From positions 1-64,000 of the forward strand of contig CAJWML010000019.1 of NCBI GenBank assembly GCA_913043285.1: a DNA stretch of 64,000 nt, read 5' to 3'. The DNA comes from CAKZNE01 sp002695025 (lineage in GTDB: Bacteria; Bacteroidota; Bacteroidia; Flavobacteriales; Schleiferiaceae). The stretch's first letter is position 1; every line of letters starts with the position of its first letter. Under the pieces are notes generated by a model, which was given only the letters and a program-made list of their open reading frames with translations, had not been told where the DNA came from and ran no database searches. Shown here in pieces: positions 1-7,434 of this stretch. Made by a program: the position numbers and the translations under genes.

Positions 1-741
1 CGAAACATTAAAGCTGGGCTTATCCGGAAAATCTTTGGTTTCAATATTTACAATCCCCCCTGCCATATCAGCCGGAAGATCGGCTGTAAATGATTTTAAT
101 ACGGTAATGTTCTCAATGATGTTGGTTGGGAAAATATCCATCTGGATAGCGTTCCGGTCCGGGTCAAGACCCGGAACATCCATTCCGTTAAGGGTAGTCT
201 TGGTATAACGGTCTCCCAAACCCCTTACGTACACGTATTTGCCACCCTGTATGGAAACACCGGGCACACGGGTTACCGCAGCTGCGGCATCACCATCACC
301 TATCTTTTGGAAGGTTTGCGCTGATATACCGTCCAGAACGTTTACCGATTTTTTCTTAACGGTAAGCATAGCGGCTTCCGTATTCCGGATGGAAGAAGCG
401 GTAACTGTCACCTCACCCAGCTCACTGGAGGAAGGTTGGATCTTAATGACTTCAATAACGTTTACCTCTCCGGTTTTTACTTCCACATCTGTAATGGTAA
501 GCGAGTTGTAACCGATAAAGGACACTACAAGGCTGTAGGTTCCGGGGTCTGCCTTCAATTCAAATTTTCCGTCAAAGTCAGTGGTGGTTCCAATGGTAGT
601 TCCCTTTAATACCGCGTTGGCACTATACAGGGGTTGGCCGGTTTCATCTATTACTGTTCCCCGGAGGGTTCCTTTTTGGGCAAAAGCCGCTACAGTACAA
701 AACAGAAACGGCAAAATCTTAATAACACCTGCTATCCTCAT
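1..741 (-). CDS. TonB-dependent receptor, N-terminal part (3' end cut by window edge)
   Basis: The first 247 codons of an outer-membrane TonB-dependent receptor that runs off the left edge. Translation from the ATG at 739-741 gives a signal peptide (residues 1-21, ending AAFA), then a carboxypeptidase-regulatory-like beta-sandwich (about 23-110, with GTVIDETGQPL near its start and FDGKFEL inside), then the plug domain with a VPGV motif, YVRGLGDRYTKTTLNG and NIIENITVLKS. The barrel is outside the window. Such receptors import substrates using TonB/ExbBD energy. A beta-helix lipoprotein gene lies just upstream on the same strand, but a strong terminator at 774-806 separates them, so the receptor is probably expressed at a lower level or from its own promoter. 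The substrate cannot be told from this part. Confidence 0.9.
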   Translation of the reverse strand, partial: MRIAGVIKILPFLFCTVAAFAQKGTLRGTVIDETGQPLYSANAVLKGTTIGTTTDFDGKFELKADPGTYSLVVSFIGYNSLTITDVEVKTGEVNVIEVIKIQPSSSELGEVTVTASSIRNTEAAMLTVKKKSVNVLDGISAQTFQKIGDGDAAAAVTRVPGVSIQGGKYVYVRGLGDRYTKTTLNGMDVPGLDPDRNAIQMDIFPTNIIENITVLKSFTADLPADMAGGIVNIETKDFPDKPSFNVS

Positions 742-773
742 CGTGTCCTTGTTAAATCATTGGGTTAAGAAAA

Positions 774-806
774 AACTCGTCAACCAGAAATTCTGGTTGA
801 CGAGTT
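774..806 (-). terminator. Strong intrinsic terminator between lipoprotein and TonB receptor
   Basis: A nearly perfect inverted repeat with a 16-bp stem (774-789 with 791-806) and essentially no spacer. On the minus strand it is followed by a run of six T. It lies after the stop of the lipoprotein gene (851) and only 32 bp before the receptor start (741). Confidence 0.85.
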
Positions 807-850
807 CATGATTGTTAATTATATCTGATTATTTATGACAATCTCAGAAA

Positions 851-2086
851 TTAGAATGCTCCGCTGGTTTTAGCGTAAGTCCAGGCAAAAGCACTGGCAT
901 CAGCACCAGCAGCACCCTGGTTGGTTGAAACTTTAGCGTTAGCTTCAGTAAGGATAGCAAAAGCACCACCTACACTTGACTTATCCAACAGAAGTTTATC
1001 AATGCTCTTGGTAGAGTTGATTACCCATCCGTTAAAAGCAAGGGCTCCTGAAAGGAAGTTAGCAGAGCTCACGTTGTCATCCAATTCGATATCAGCTGAG
1101 CTGGAGAAACCTTCAAAGTACAGGTTGTTCAGTGTACCACGGGCACCATCACGGAAGTCACCCATTTCGCCACCACCAATGTCATTCTTATCTTCGTCAC
1201 GAAGGATGTAACCAATCAAGGTACCGTCTTCCATAGTAAAACCGGCTTCGTAGCTTCCTTCCGGACCATCCACTTCCATGCTGTGGTCAGACTCAGAACC
1301 GGAGATACCCATAAAGTTGCTGATCGTACCTGAGTAAGACTGGTCAATATCAAACAGGTCATCACCTACGTTCCACACCAGGGCGTTGCTTACGTTTACA
1401 CTACCACCGAAGAACTCGATACCGTCATCCAGGTTGTTGATGATCTCAACGTTGGTAATAGTAGTACCGCTACCTACACCACCAAGGGTAAGACCGTTGA
1501 TCTCGTTACCTTCACCCAAAAGAGTTCCACCGTAACGGATAGACACGTAGTTGATTTTACCTGAGTTGTCAGCATCATTCTCTCCACCGTAAAGACCTTG
1601 AGTAACGTTTCCGGGGATACCTTCAATTTGTTTTTCGCTGGCGTTAGCAGAGATCTTGGCTTTTCCAAGAACAATAACACCACCCCAAAGACCGTAGAAA
1701 GACTCATCCAGGTTAGGAGAAACAGTTTCGCCAATAGCAATCTCATCCAGCACTGAAGTGAAGATGATAGGCTTATCAGCAGTACCCTCAGCCATAATGG
1801 TAGCACCACGGGCAATAACCAGGGCAGAAGCATTAGCTTCGCGACCGCCACGGGCTTTAATAATTGTACCGGGCTCAATTTTAAGAGTAACACCTGCATC
1901 AACAATCACACGACCGTTCAATTCGTAGATTTTGTCAGCAGACCAGGTTTCATCAGATTTGATAAGACCGGCTTTAACCACGTTTGTGGAAGTGTTGTTG
2001 TTGTTGTCATCATCATCTTTGTCACAAGATGTAAGAGCAAATACAGCCATTACACTGTACAGCATCATTGATTTCAATTTTTTCAT
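851..2086 (-). CDS. Surface-type lipoprotein with predicted parallel beta-helix
   Basis: A 411-residue lipoprotein. The signal peptide ends in a lipobox LTSC with Cys21 as lipid anchor. The next residues, DKDDDD, are an acidic stretch like the lipoprotein export signal that sends Bacteroidota lipoproteins to the outer face of the outer membrane. The body is rich in short repeats such as LVIARGATI, GTADKPIIFTS and INYVSIRYGG, which suggests a right-handed parallel beta-helix. I do not see catalytic residues I can name. It is encoded just upstream of a TonB-dependent receptor and divergent from a PhoB/PhoR-like regulator pair, so a ligand-capture or accessory role for that receptor is plausible. 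It is not SusD-like. Function otherwise unknown. Confidence 0.85.
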   Translation of the reverse strand: MKKLKSMMLYSVMAVFALTSCDKDDDDNNNNTSTNVVKAGLIKSDETWSADKIYELNGRVIVDAGVTLKIEPGTIIKARGGREANASALVIARGATIMAEGTADKPIIFTSVLDEIAIGETVSPNLDESFYGLWGGVIVLGKAKISANASEKQIEGIPGNVTQGLYGGENDADNSGKINYVSIRYGGTLLGEGNEINGLTLGGVGSGTTITNVEIINNLDDGIEFFGGSVNVSNALVWNVGDDLFDIDQSYSGTISNFMGISGSESDHSMEVDGPEGSYEAGFTMEDGTLIGYILRDEDKNDIGGGEMGDFRDGARGTLNNLYFEGFSSSADIELDDNVSSANFLSGALAFNGWVINSTKSIDKLLLDKSSVGGAFAILTEANAKVSTNQGAAGADASAFAWTYAKTSGAF

Positions 2087-2137
2087 CGGAATTCTGTTTT
2101 TAAGATTTGCCGCAAAGGAAAGTTGGTTATGTTAAGT

Positions 2138-2260
2138 CTGCATTAACTCAACTTCAACTTTTATCCAAGCCTTTAAAACCGCTGTTCCCCGGTAAAAAAC
2201 ACACTATTCATCCTTTATCTGTAAATTAACCTGGGTTTAATACTGGTAATACTGCATTAA
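2138..2260. promoter_or_regulatory. Repeated TAATACTG / CTGCATTAA elements in divergent intergenic region
   Basis: The 242-bp gap between the divergent lipoprotein and response-regulator genes holds a tandem 9-bp repeat, TAATACTGG at 2238-2246 and TAATACTGC at 2247-2255. CTGCATTAA occurs at 2138-2146 and again at 2252-2260. Tandem short repeats beside an OmpR/PhoB-type regulator gene are typical of its operator. That use is inferred. Confidence 0.4.
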
Positions 2261-2298
2261 AGATTTGTTAAGACGGGAGACCGGCTGGTGAATATGGT

Positions 2299-2306
2299 TA
2301 CTTTTG
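2299..2306 (+). promoter_or_regulatory. Bacteroidota -7 promoter element, response regulator gene
   Basis: TACTTTTG matches the TAnnTTTG consensus and ends 22 bp before the ATG at 2329. No well-spaced TTG -33 element is obvious. Confidence 0.55.
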
Positions 2307-2328
2307 ACCCGTATTTTTCTGAAAACGT

Positions 2329-3012
2329 ATGAAAAACAGCGATTACAAGATCCTTTTGGTGGATGATGAACCGGATATTATCGAGTTCGTAAGCTATAAC
2401 CTTAAGAAGGAAGGTTTTGACGTTTTAACCGCCAGTAATGGTGAAGACGGTCTGGCTATGGCCAAGAAGAGTCATCCCCATCTTATACTGCTTGACGTGA
2501 TGATGCCCGGCATGGATGGGATTGAAACCTGCGACCAGATACGGCATACGCCAAACCTGGAGGATACGCTTATTGCCTTTCTTACCGCCAGAGGTGAAGA
2601 CTACAGCCAGGTAGCCGGCTTTGATGCCGGTGCGGATGACTACATCACCAAACCCATAAAGCCCAAAGTACTGATCAGCCGCATTAAAGCATTGCTGAGA
2701 CGTTACGGCCAAACGGAAAAGAAATCCAACCTGCAGGAATTCGGCAAGATCATTATCGATCTGGACAAATACCAGGTAAAGTATAAGGATAAGAAGCTGG
2801 ATCTTCCCCGTAAGGAATTTGAATTGCTTACCCTGCTTACTTCACGCCCCGGAAAAGTCTTTCATCGCGATGAGATACTGGATAAGATATGGGGTAACGA
2901 GGTAGTGGTAGGCGGCCGCACTATTGATGTACACATCCGCAAGCTCCGTGAAAAGATTGGTGAAAAGTATATCAAAACCGTTAAGGGCGTAGGTTACAAA
3001 TTCGAAGTATAA
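2329..3012 (+). CDS. PhoB/OmpR-family response regulator
   Basis: A 227-residue DNA-binding response regulator. The receiver domain (1-120) has the acidic pair D12/D13, the phosphoacceptor D56 in LLDVMMPGMDG, the switch residue T86 and the conserved K108 in ITKPI. The C-terminal half (about 130-227) is an OmpR/PhoB winged helix with RKEFELLTLL and a recognition region VVGGRTIDVHIRKLREKIG. It is followed 27 bp later by its likely partner histidine kinase and is divergent from a lipoprotein and TonB receptor. By family resemblance it could be the phosphate-starvation regulator PhoB. The sequence cannot prove which signal it answers. Confidence 0.92.
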   Translation: MKNSDYKILLVDDEPDIIEFVSYNLKKEGFDVLTASNGEDGLAMAKKSHPHLILLDVMMPGMDGIETCDQIRHTPNLEDTLIAFLTARGEDYSQVAGFDAGADDYITKPIKPKVLISRIKALLRRYGQTEKKSNLQEFGKIIIDLDKYQVKYKDKKLDLPRKEFELLTLLTSRPGKVFHRDEILDKIWGNEVVVGGRTIDVHIRKLREKIGEKYIKTVKGVGYKFEV

Positions 3013-3039
3013 ACGTCCTTTAGTGTATCTTTCGGGAAT

Positions 3040-4086
3040 ATGAGAATGGATCAGCCGGGTTTCCTGGCTTTAACGATATCTCTGGTACTGGGGTGTATCG
3101 TTTTTGTTATCGGGATCTCCTTAGGTTTATGGATAAATAAGGACCTGCACTGGCAGGAGATACTCCTTTTTTCTATAATTACCGTTTTCATCGCCTACCT
3201 GCTCTTCCGTTTTGCGGTTCACCAGTTTATCTACAGCAAGGTAAAGATCATTTACAAGAACATCCATGACCTTAAGGTGGGTAACGATGCCGATGAGGAT
3301 GAAGTGGTACGCACTACAGACCTGGACATGGTAACCCGTGAAGTTTCCGAATGGGCAGAGCAACGCAGGAACGAGATCCAGGAACTCAAGGCTCGGGAAC
3401 AGTTCCGCAGGGAGTTTATCGGTAACATCTCCCACGAATTAAAAACACCTATTTTCAACATACAGGGCTATCTGCTCACCTTGCTGGATGGTGCCCTCGA
3501 TGATCCCGAGATCAACCGCAAATACCTTAAAAGGGCCAATAAGTCCGTAGACCGGATGATCAATATTATTGATGACCTCGAAACCATCAGCAACCTGGAA
3601 GCCAACCGCGTTCATCTTGCCTACAGCGATTTTGACATTATCAGCCTGGTAAAGGAAACGTTTGAGCTGTTGGAGGAAAATGCCAAGGAACGGCAGGTAG
3701 AGCTCCGCCTTAAAAAGGACTATGACAAACCTCTTAAGGTAAATGCAGACCGCCAGAAGATAGAACAGGTACTCATTAACCTGATCATTAATGCTATAAA
3801 GTACGGCAAAGTAAAAGGCAAGGTTGAAGTGCGGTTCTACGATATGCACAACAACATCCTCATAGAAATTTCTGACGATGGTATCGGCATCCCGCAGGAA
3901 GATATTCCCCGCATATTTGAGCGTTTCTACCGTGTGGACAAAAGCCGCTCAAGGGAAGCCGGGGGCACCGGGCTGGGCCTTTCCATTGTAAAACACATCA
4001 TTGAGGTTCATAAGCAGACCATCAACGTGCGCAGCAGTGAGAATGCCGGCTCAACTTTTTCGTTCACCCTTAAAAAGTCCAAATAG
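3040..4086 (+). CDS. PhoR-like sensor histidine kinase
   Basis: A 348-residue membrane histidine kinase, partner of the preceding regulator. Two membrane helices (about 8-32 and 41-58) are joined by only about eight residues, so there is no real periplasmic sensor domain. The linker (65-120) is coiled and charged. The DHp helix has the phosphoacceptor H132 in FIGNISHELKTP. The ATPase domain shows the N box INLIINAIKYG, the G1 box DDGIGIP, the F box IFERFYRVD and the G2 box GGTGLGLSIVKH. The 3' end overlaps the convergent gene at 4051-5109 by 36 bp. The missing sensor domain resembles PhoR-type kinases that sense through a membrane partner. Confidence 0.92.
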   Translation: MRMDQPGFLALTISLVLGCIVFVIGISLGLWINKDLHWQEILLFSIITVFIAYLLFRFAVHQFIYSKVKIIYKNIHDLKVGNDADEDEVVRTTDLDMVTREVSEWAEQRRNEIQELKAREQFRREFIGNISHELKTPIFNIQGYLLTLLDGALDDPEINRKYLKRANKSVDRMINIIDDLETISNLEANRVHLAYSDFDIISLVKETFELLEENAKERQVELRLKKDYDKPLKVNADRQKIEQVLINLIINAIKYGKVKGKVEVRFYDMHNNILIEISDDGIGIPQEDIPRIFERFYRVDKSRSREAGGTGLGLSIVKHIIEVHKQTINVRSSENAGSTFSFTLKKSK

Positions 4087-5109
4087 AGCGGTTCGGTCAA
4101 CTGCTATACCGGTATTAGTATGGAACCCGGGGTACTCCAATGCCCTGGGAATATCTTCGGCCAGACTTACCTTTTTTTGAGACACCGCGTAGAACAATTT
4201 CTTTTCCATTAAACTTTCAGCCAGGTATTCCTGCTCCACCTGCCCGGGCGTAGGTATGAGTAAAGCCTTGTTCCGTAAAACGTGATAGTCCATTAAAGAA
4301 GAATAACCCGAACGGCTGATGATCAGGCGTGACCGGTTGATCACCTGCGCTATTTCCTCACCCACCATCAAATTCTTAAAGGGGATCTTAGTTTTCAGAT
4401 CAGGCTTGCTTAATGTGCCCCGTACCAATAGAAAGTTTCCTTTCAATTGCTCCAGTTGGTTGAGCAGCTTTTTTTCCAGAAGGCTTCTTTGCGGTTCCGG
4501 TCCACTTAAAATTACCACCGCATCGTATTCCACTTGGGCCTCCTTTTGCTCCTCAAGCTGGGAAAGCGCACCAATAAACTTTAGCGGCACCTCTGGCTTC
4601 AAGGTATGCGTAAGTGCCCCCCCTATTGTATTCTCTCCCTCAAAATCGGGCACCCAACATTCTGAAAACCGGTTGATATAACGATGATGAAGCGTGTTTA
4701 CCAAAGGGTAAGACACGGGTATGTTAAGCTGGTGCGTAATATAGGCCGAAGGCACAGAAGAGTTACTAAATCCCAGACGGTTATCTGAGACCATACCTTT
4801 AGCATCATACTTTCTCAGCAGCTTAGCAGCAAGAGCCCTCTCCTTATACACAGCTAAGCCTATACGGGGTAATTGCATCATCATGTTGAGAAAAAAAGCT
4901 CCATTTGAATAGCGCACACCATAAGCCGGTAACTCTTCGGTAGGTAATTCCGGGAAAAGCTCTTGCAAGTACTCCAGAGCCACGCCATCCGAGGCTATAA
5001 CAGGCTTAAAGCCTGCATCCTTGAGGGCACGAATCAACGGAACCGAGCGTGTAGCATGGCCCAGGCCCCAATTCAGTACTCCGAATAATATGTGATCTTG
5101 CCTGGCCAT
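4051..5109 (-). CDS. MurG-like (GT28-type) glycosyltransferase-related protein
   Basis: A 352-residue protein with two Rossmann-like halves. The N-terminus carries GVLNWGLGHATRS, a glycine-rich acceptor loop seen in MurG/GT28-type proteins. The C-terminal half has VVILSGPEPQRS, then the donor-site-like SRLIISRSGYSSLMD and LIPTPGQVEQEYLA, resembling the UDP-sugar binding region of MurG. It is probably a cytoplasmic or membrane-associated glycosyltransferase of unknown acceptor. The family is widespread in Bacteroidota and is usually annotated only as a predicted glycosyltransferase. The final 12 codons overlap the end of the convergent kinase gene. Confidence 0.75.
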   Translation of the reverse strand: MARQDHILFGVLNWGLGHATRSVPLIRALKDAGFKPVIASDGVALEYLQELFPELPTEELPAYGVRYSNGAFFLNMMMQLPRIGLAVYKERALAAKLLRKYDAKGMVSDNRLGFSNSSVPSAYITHQLNIPVSYPLVNTLHHRYINRFSECWVPDFEGENTIGGALTHTLKPEVPLKFIGALSQLEEQKEAQVEYDAVVILSGPEPQRSLLEKKLLNQLEQLKGNFLLVRGTLSKPDLKTKIPFKNLMVGEEIAQVINRSRLIISRSGYSSLMDYHVLRNKALLIPTPGQVEQEYLAESLMEKKLFYAVSQKKVSLAEDIPRALEYPGFHTNTGIAVDRTALFGLFKGERKS

Positions 5110-5156
5110 AACTACCCGGCAATATCCGAAAATTGCCGATTGTAGTTGGGTTAAGC

Positions 5157-5164
5157 TATTTTTG
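5157..5164 (+). promoter_or_regulatory. Promoter of trmB operon (TTG, 21 bp, TATTTTTG)
   Basis: TATTTTTG fits TAnnTTTG, with a TTG at 5133-5135 spaced 21 bp upstream. It ends only 4 bp before the ATG at 5169, so the transcript would be leaderless or nearly so. It rules out the longer start at 5133. Confidence 0.6.
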
Positions 5165-5168
5165 CGCC

Positions 5169-5855
5169 ATGGCCAGAAAAAAATTACAGCGCTTTGCTGA
5201 AAACCAGGAGTTCAGTCACGTGGTAGAACCCAGCCGGAAGGAAGTTGTTAACGGTTTGGAACTACGAGGCAAGTGGAAAACCGGCTTTTTTAAGAATGAC
5301 AACCCTATCATCCTGGAGCTGGGTTGTGGCAAAGGAGAGTATACCGTGGCTATGGCCCAACGTTTTCCGGATCACAACTTTGTAGGAGTTGATATCAAGG
5401 GCGCCCGTATCTGGTATGGCGCCAGTGAAATCCATAAAAAAGGCCTGACCAATGCCGGGTTTTTACGTACTCAGATCGAATTGATTGATCAATGCTTTGC
5501 ACCGGGTGAGGTTAGTGAAATATGGATCACCTTTCCTGATCCCCAGATCAAACACAAACGCGCCAAACACCGCCTTACCAATCCGGCTATGCTCAGGCGC
5601 TATCAAGACATTTTACACAAAGAAGGGCTGGTACACCTGAAAACCGACAGTGAATTCCTGCACGGTTACACCATCGGTTTGCTGGAAATACTGGGCCATC
5701 CTATCCTTGAGGCATGGTATGACATTGATCACCAGGTTATGAACCGTAAGAACTTACTACACGAGGTAAGCACACATTACGAGCAACTTTTCCGGGACAA
5801 AGGCAAGGCTATCTCCTACCTTCGTTTTAGCTTTAGGGAAGAAAATGGAAACTAA
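5169..5855 (+). CDS. trmB: tRNA (guanine-N7-)-methyltransferase
   Basis: Methylates G46 of tRNA to m7G using S-adenosylmethionine. The 228-residue product has the SAM-binding motif ILELGCGKGEYT, VGVDIKGARIW, and the family signature ITFPDPQIKHKRAKHRL with the catalytic Asp and substrate-binding residues. The start at 5169 (MARKKLQRF) was chosen over an upstream ATG at 5133 because that one lies inside the promoter and adds a hydrophobic extension not seen in the family. It begins a three-gene run with the next two genes: the downstream gene starts 11 bp before this stop. Confidence 0.93.
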   Translation: MARKKLQRFAENQEFSHVVEPSRKEVVNGLELRGKWKTGFFKNDNPIILELGCGKGEYTVAMAQRFPDHNFVGVDIKGARIWYGASEIHKKGLTNAGFLRTQIELIDQCFAPGEVSEIWITFPDPQIKHKRAKHRLTNPAMLRRYQDILHKEGLVHLKTDSEFLHGYTIGLLEILGHPILEAWYDIDHQVMNRKNLLHEVSTHYEQLFRDKGKAISYLRFSFREENGN

Positions 5856-6189
5856 CTTCTTTGATCGTGTCTATGCCGTGGCAGCTCAAATTCCCTATGG
5901 AAAAGTAACTAATTACGGAGCCATAGCCCGCTTTATAGGAGCCCCCAAAAGTGCCCGCATGGTAGGTTACGCCATGAATACCAGCGGCACCATGCCGGAT
6001 ATTCCCGCCCACCGGGTGGTAAACCGCAACGGACTGCTTACCGGCAAACACCATTTTGGAGGCACCCGTGTAATGGCAGACCTGTTGATCTCTGAAGGAA
6101 TAAAGGTAAGGGACAACCAGATTCAGGACTTTGAGAAGGTATACTGGGACCCCAACGAAGAACTGGACCGAAACGATTTTATGATATGA
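5845..6189 (+). CDS. Alkyltransferase-like protein (MGMT fold, no active-site Cys)
   Basis: A 114-residue protein matching the DNA-binding domain of O6-methylguanine-DNA methyltransferase. Recognisable parts are IPYGKVTNYGAIARFIG (helix-turn-helix region with the arginine-finger segment), ARMVGYAM and the active-site motif. In methyltransferases this motif is PCHR; here it reads P54-A55-H56-R57, so the alkyl-accepting cysteine is alanine. That makes it an ATL (alkyltransferase-like) protein, a family known to bind O6-alkylguanine and hand it to nucleotide excision repair. It overlaps trmB by 11 bp and rsmI by 4 bp, so it is cotranscribed with RNA methylation genes. Confidence 0.88.
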   Translation: METNFFDRVYAVAAQIPYGKVTNYGAIARFIGAPKSARMVGYAMNTSGTMPDIPAHRVVNRNGLLTGKHHFGGTRVMADLLISEGIKVRDNQIQDFEKVYWDPNEELDRNDFMI

Positions 6190-6860
6190 GCGGAAAACTG
6201 TACCTGATACCCACCCCTATCGGGAACCTGGAAGATATCACCCTACGGGCTATTCGGATTTTGAAGGAGGTTGATTTTATACTGGCGGAAGATACCCGCA
6301 CCAGTGGCAAGCTGTTGCAGCACTATGAGATTGGCACTCCGCTACGTTCGTACCACATGCACAATGAGCATAAGATCACAGAATCATTGGTTGCCGAGTT
6401 GCAGAACGGCCGTATAATGGCGTTGATTACGGATGCCGGCACGCCTGCCATTTCCGATCCGGGTTTCCTCCTGTCGCGCGAAGCAATTCGAAATGATATA
6501 GAAGTGGAAACATTACCCGGTGCTACCGCCTTTGTCCCCGCCTTGGTTAATTCCGGGCTACCCGCTCACAATTTTGCCTTTGAAGGATTTCTTCCCGCCA
6601 AAAAAGGAAGAAAAACAAAACTGGAAGAACTGGCTTCTGAAAAACGCACCCTTATTTTTTACGAATCACCTTACCGCATAGTCAAAACCCTGGAGGACCT
6701 TCTCCACACCTTTGGTGAAGACCGCCCGGCTTCGGTTTCCCGCGAGATCAGTAAGAAATTTGAGGAAACCCGCAGAGGCACTTTGAGTGAACTGGCGGAA
6801 TACTTCAAAAAAAATTCCCCAAAAGGGGAATTTGTAATGTGTGTAGCCGGAAAAGCTTAA
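6186..6860 (+). CDS. rsmI: 16S rRNA (cytidine1402-2'-O)-methyltransferase
   Basis: Transfers a methyl group to the ribose of C1402 in the 30S P site. The 224-residue product begins with LYLIPTPIGNLEDITLRA, the RsmI/tetrapyrrole-methylase signature, followed by EDTRTSGKLL, LITDAGTPAISDPG and the PGATAFVPAL SAM-binding segment. YESPYRI and SREISKKFEE are also typical. It is slightly shorter than the E. coli enzyme because the C-terminal tail is reduced. The start overlaps the previous stop (ATGA), which suggests coupled translation. It converges with frr and overlaps its end by 4 bp. Confidence 0.94.
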   Translation: MSGKLYLIPTPIGNLEDITLRAIRILKEVDFILAEDTRTSGKLLQHYEIGTPLRSYHMHNEHKITESLVAELQNGRIMALITDAGTPAISDPGFLLSREAIRNDIEVETLPGATAFVPALVNSGLPAHNFAFEGFLPAKKGRKTKLEELASEKRTLIFYESPYRIVKTLEDLLHTFGEDRPASVSREISKKFEETRRGTLSELAEYFKKNSPKGEFVMCVAGKA

Positions 6861-7411
6861 ACGTGCATAATTTCGCCTTCCTTCTTTTCCAGTATATCGT
6901 CAACTTTTTTAGTGTACTTGTTGGTCAGTGACTGAACCCGTTCCTCAGCATCCTTGATCAGGTCTTCGGAAATACCGTCCAGGGCCTTGATCTCATCGTT
7001 GGCCTCTTTGCGGACACTGCGGATACCAATCCTGGCATCCTCACCTTCAGCTCTTGCCGCTTTCACCAGATCTCTCCTGCGCTCTTCGGTAAGAGGCGGA
7101 ATGTTGATGATCACTAGCTCACCATTGTTCTGTGGGTTTAAACCCAGGTCTGAATTAAGGATGGCTTTTTCAATTTCCGGGATCATCGTCTTTTCCCAGG
7201 GCTGCACAGAGATGGTACGGGCATCCGGTGTGTTTACGTTAGCCACCTGATTGATAGGCGTTTGGTTACCATAGTACTCTACGCGTACTGAGTCCAACAT
7301 GGATGGGTTAGCACGTCCGGCCCGGATCTTCAGGAGGTTCTTTTCCAGGTGTGAAATGGATTTATCCATTTGCTCACGGGCCATATCCAGGATCATAGTA
7401 ATGTCTTCCAT
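6857..7411 (-). CDS. frr: Ribosome recycling factor
   Basis: Splits post-termination ribosomes together with EF-G. The 184-residue product has the expected length and the signatures LLKIRAGRANPSMLD, YYGNQTPINQVANV, WEKTMIPEIEKAI, NIPPLTEERRRDLVK and the long charged C-terminal helix. It lies 23 bp downstream of pyrH on the same strand, the common bacterial pyrH-frr order. The 3' end overlaps rsmI by 4 bp. Confidence 0.96.
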   Translation of the reverse strand: MEDITMILDMAREQMDKSISHLEKNLLKIRAGRANPSMLDSVRVEYYGNQTPINQVANVNTPDARTISVQPWEKTMIPEIEKAILNSDLGLNPQNNGELVIINIPPLTEERRRDLVKAARAEGEDARIGIRSVRKEANDEIKALDGISEDLIKDAEERVQSLTNKYTKKVDDILEKKEGEIMHV

Positions 7412-7434
7412 AATGTGGTAAAGATATAAGAAGA

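Noticed and set aside
5133..5168. Longer trmB N-terminus
   Set aside because: The extra 12 codons overlap the TTG/TATTTTTG promoter and are not part of the TrmB family.
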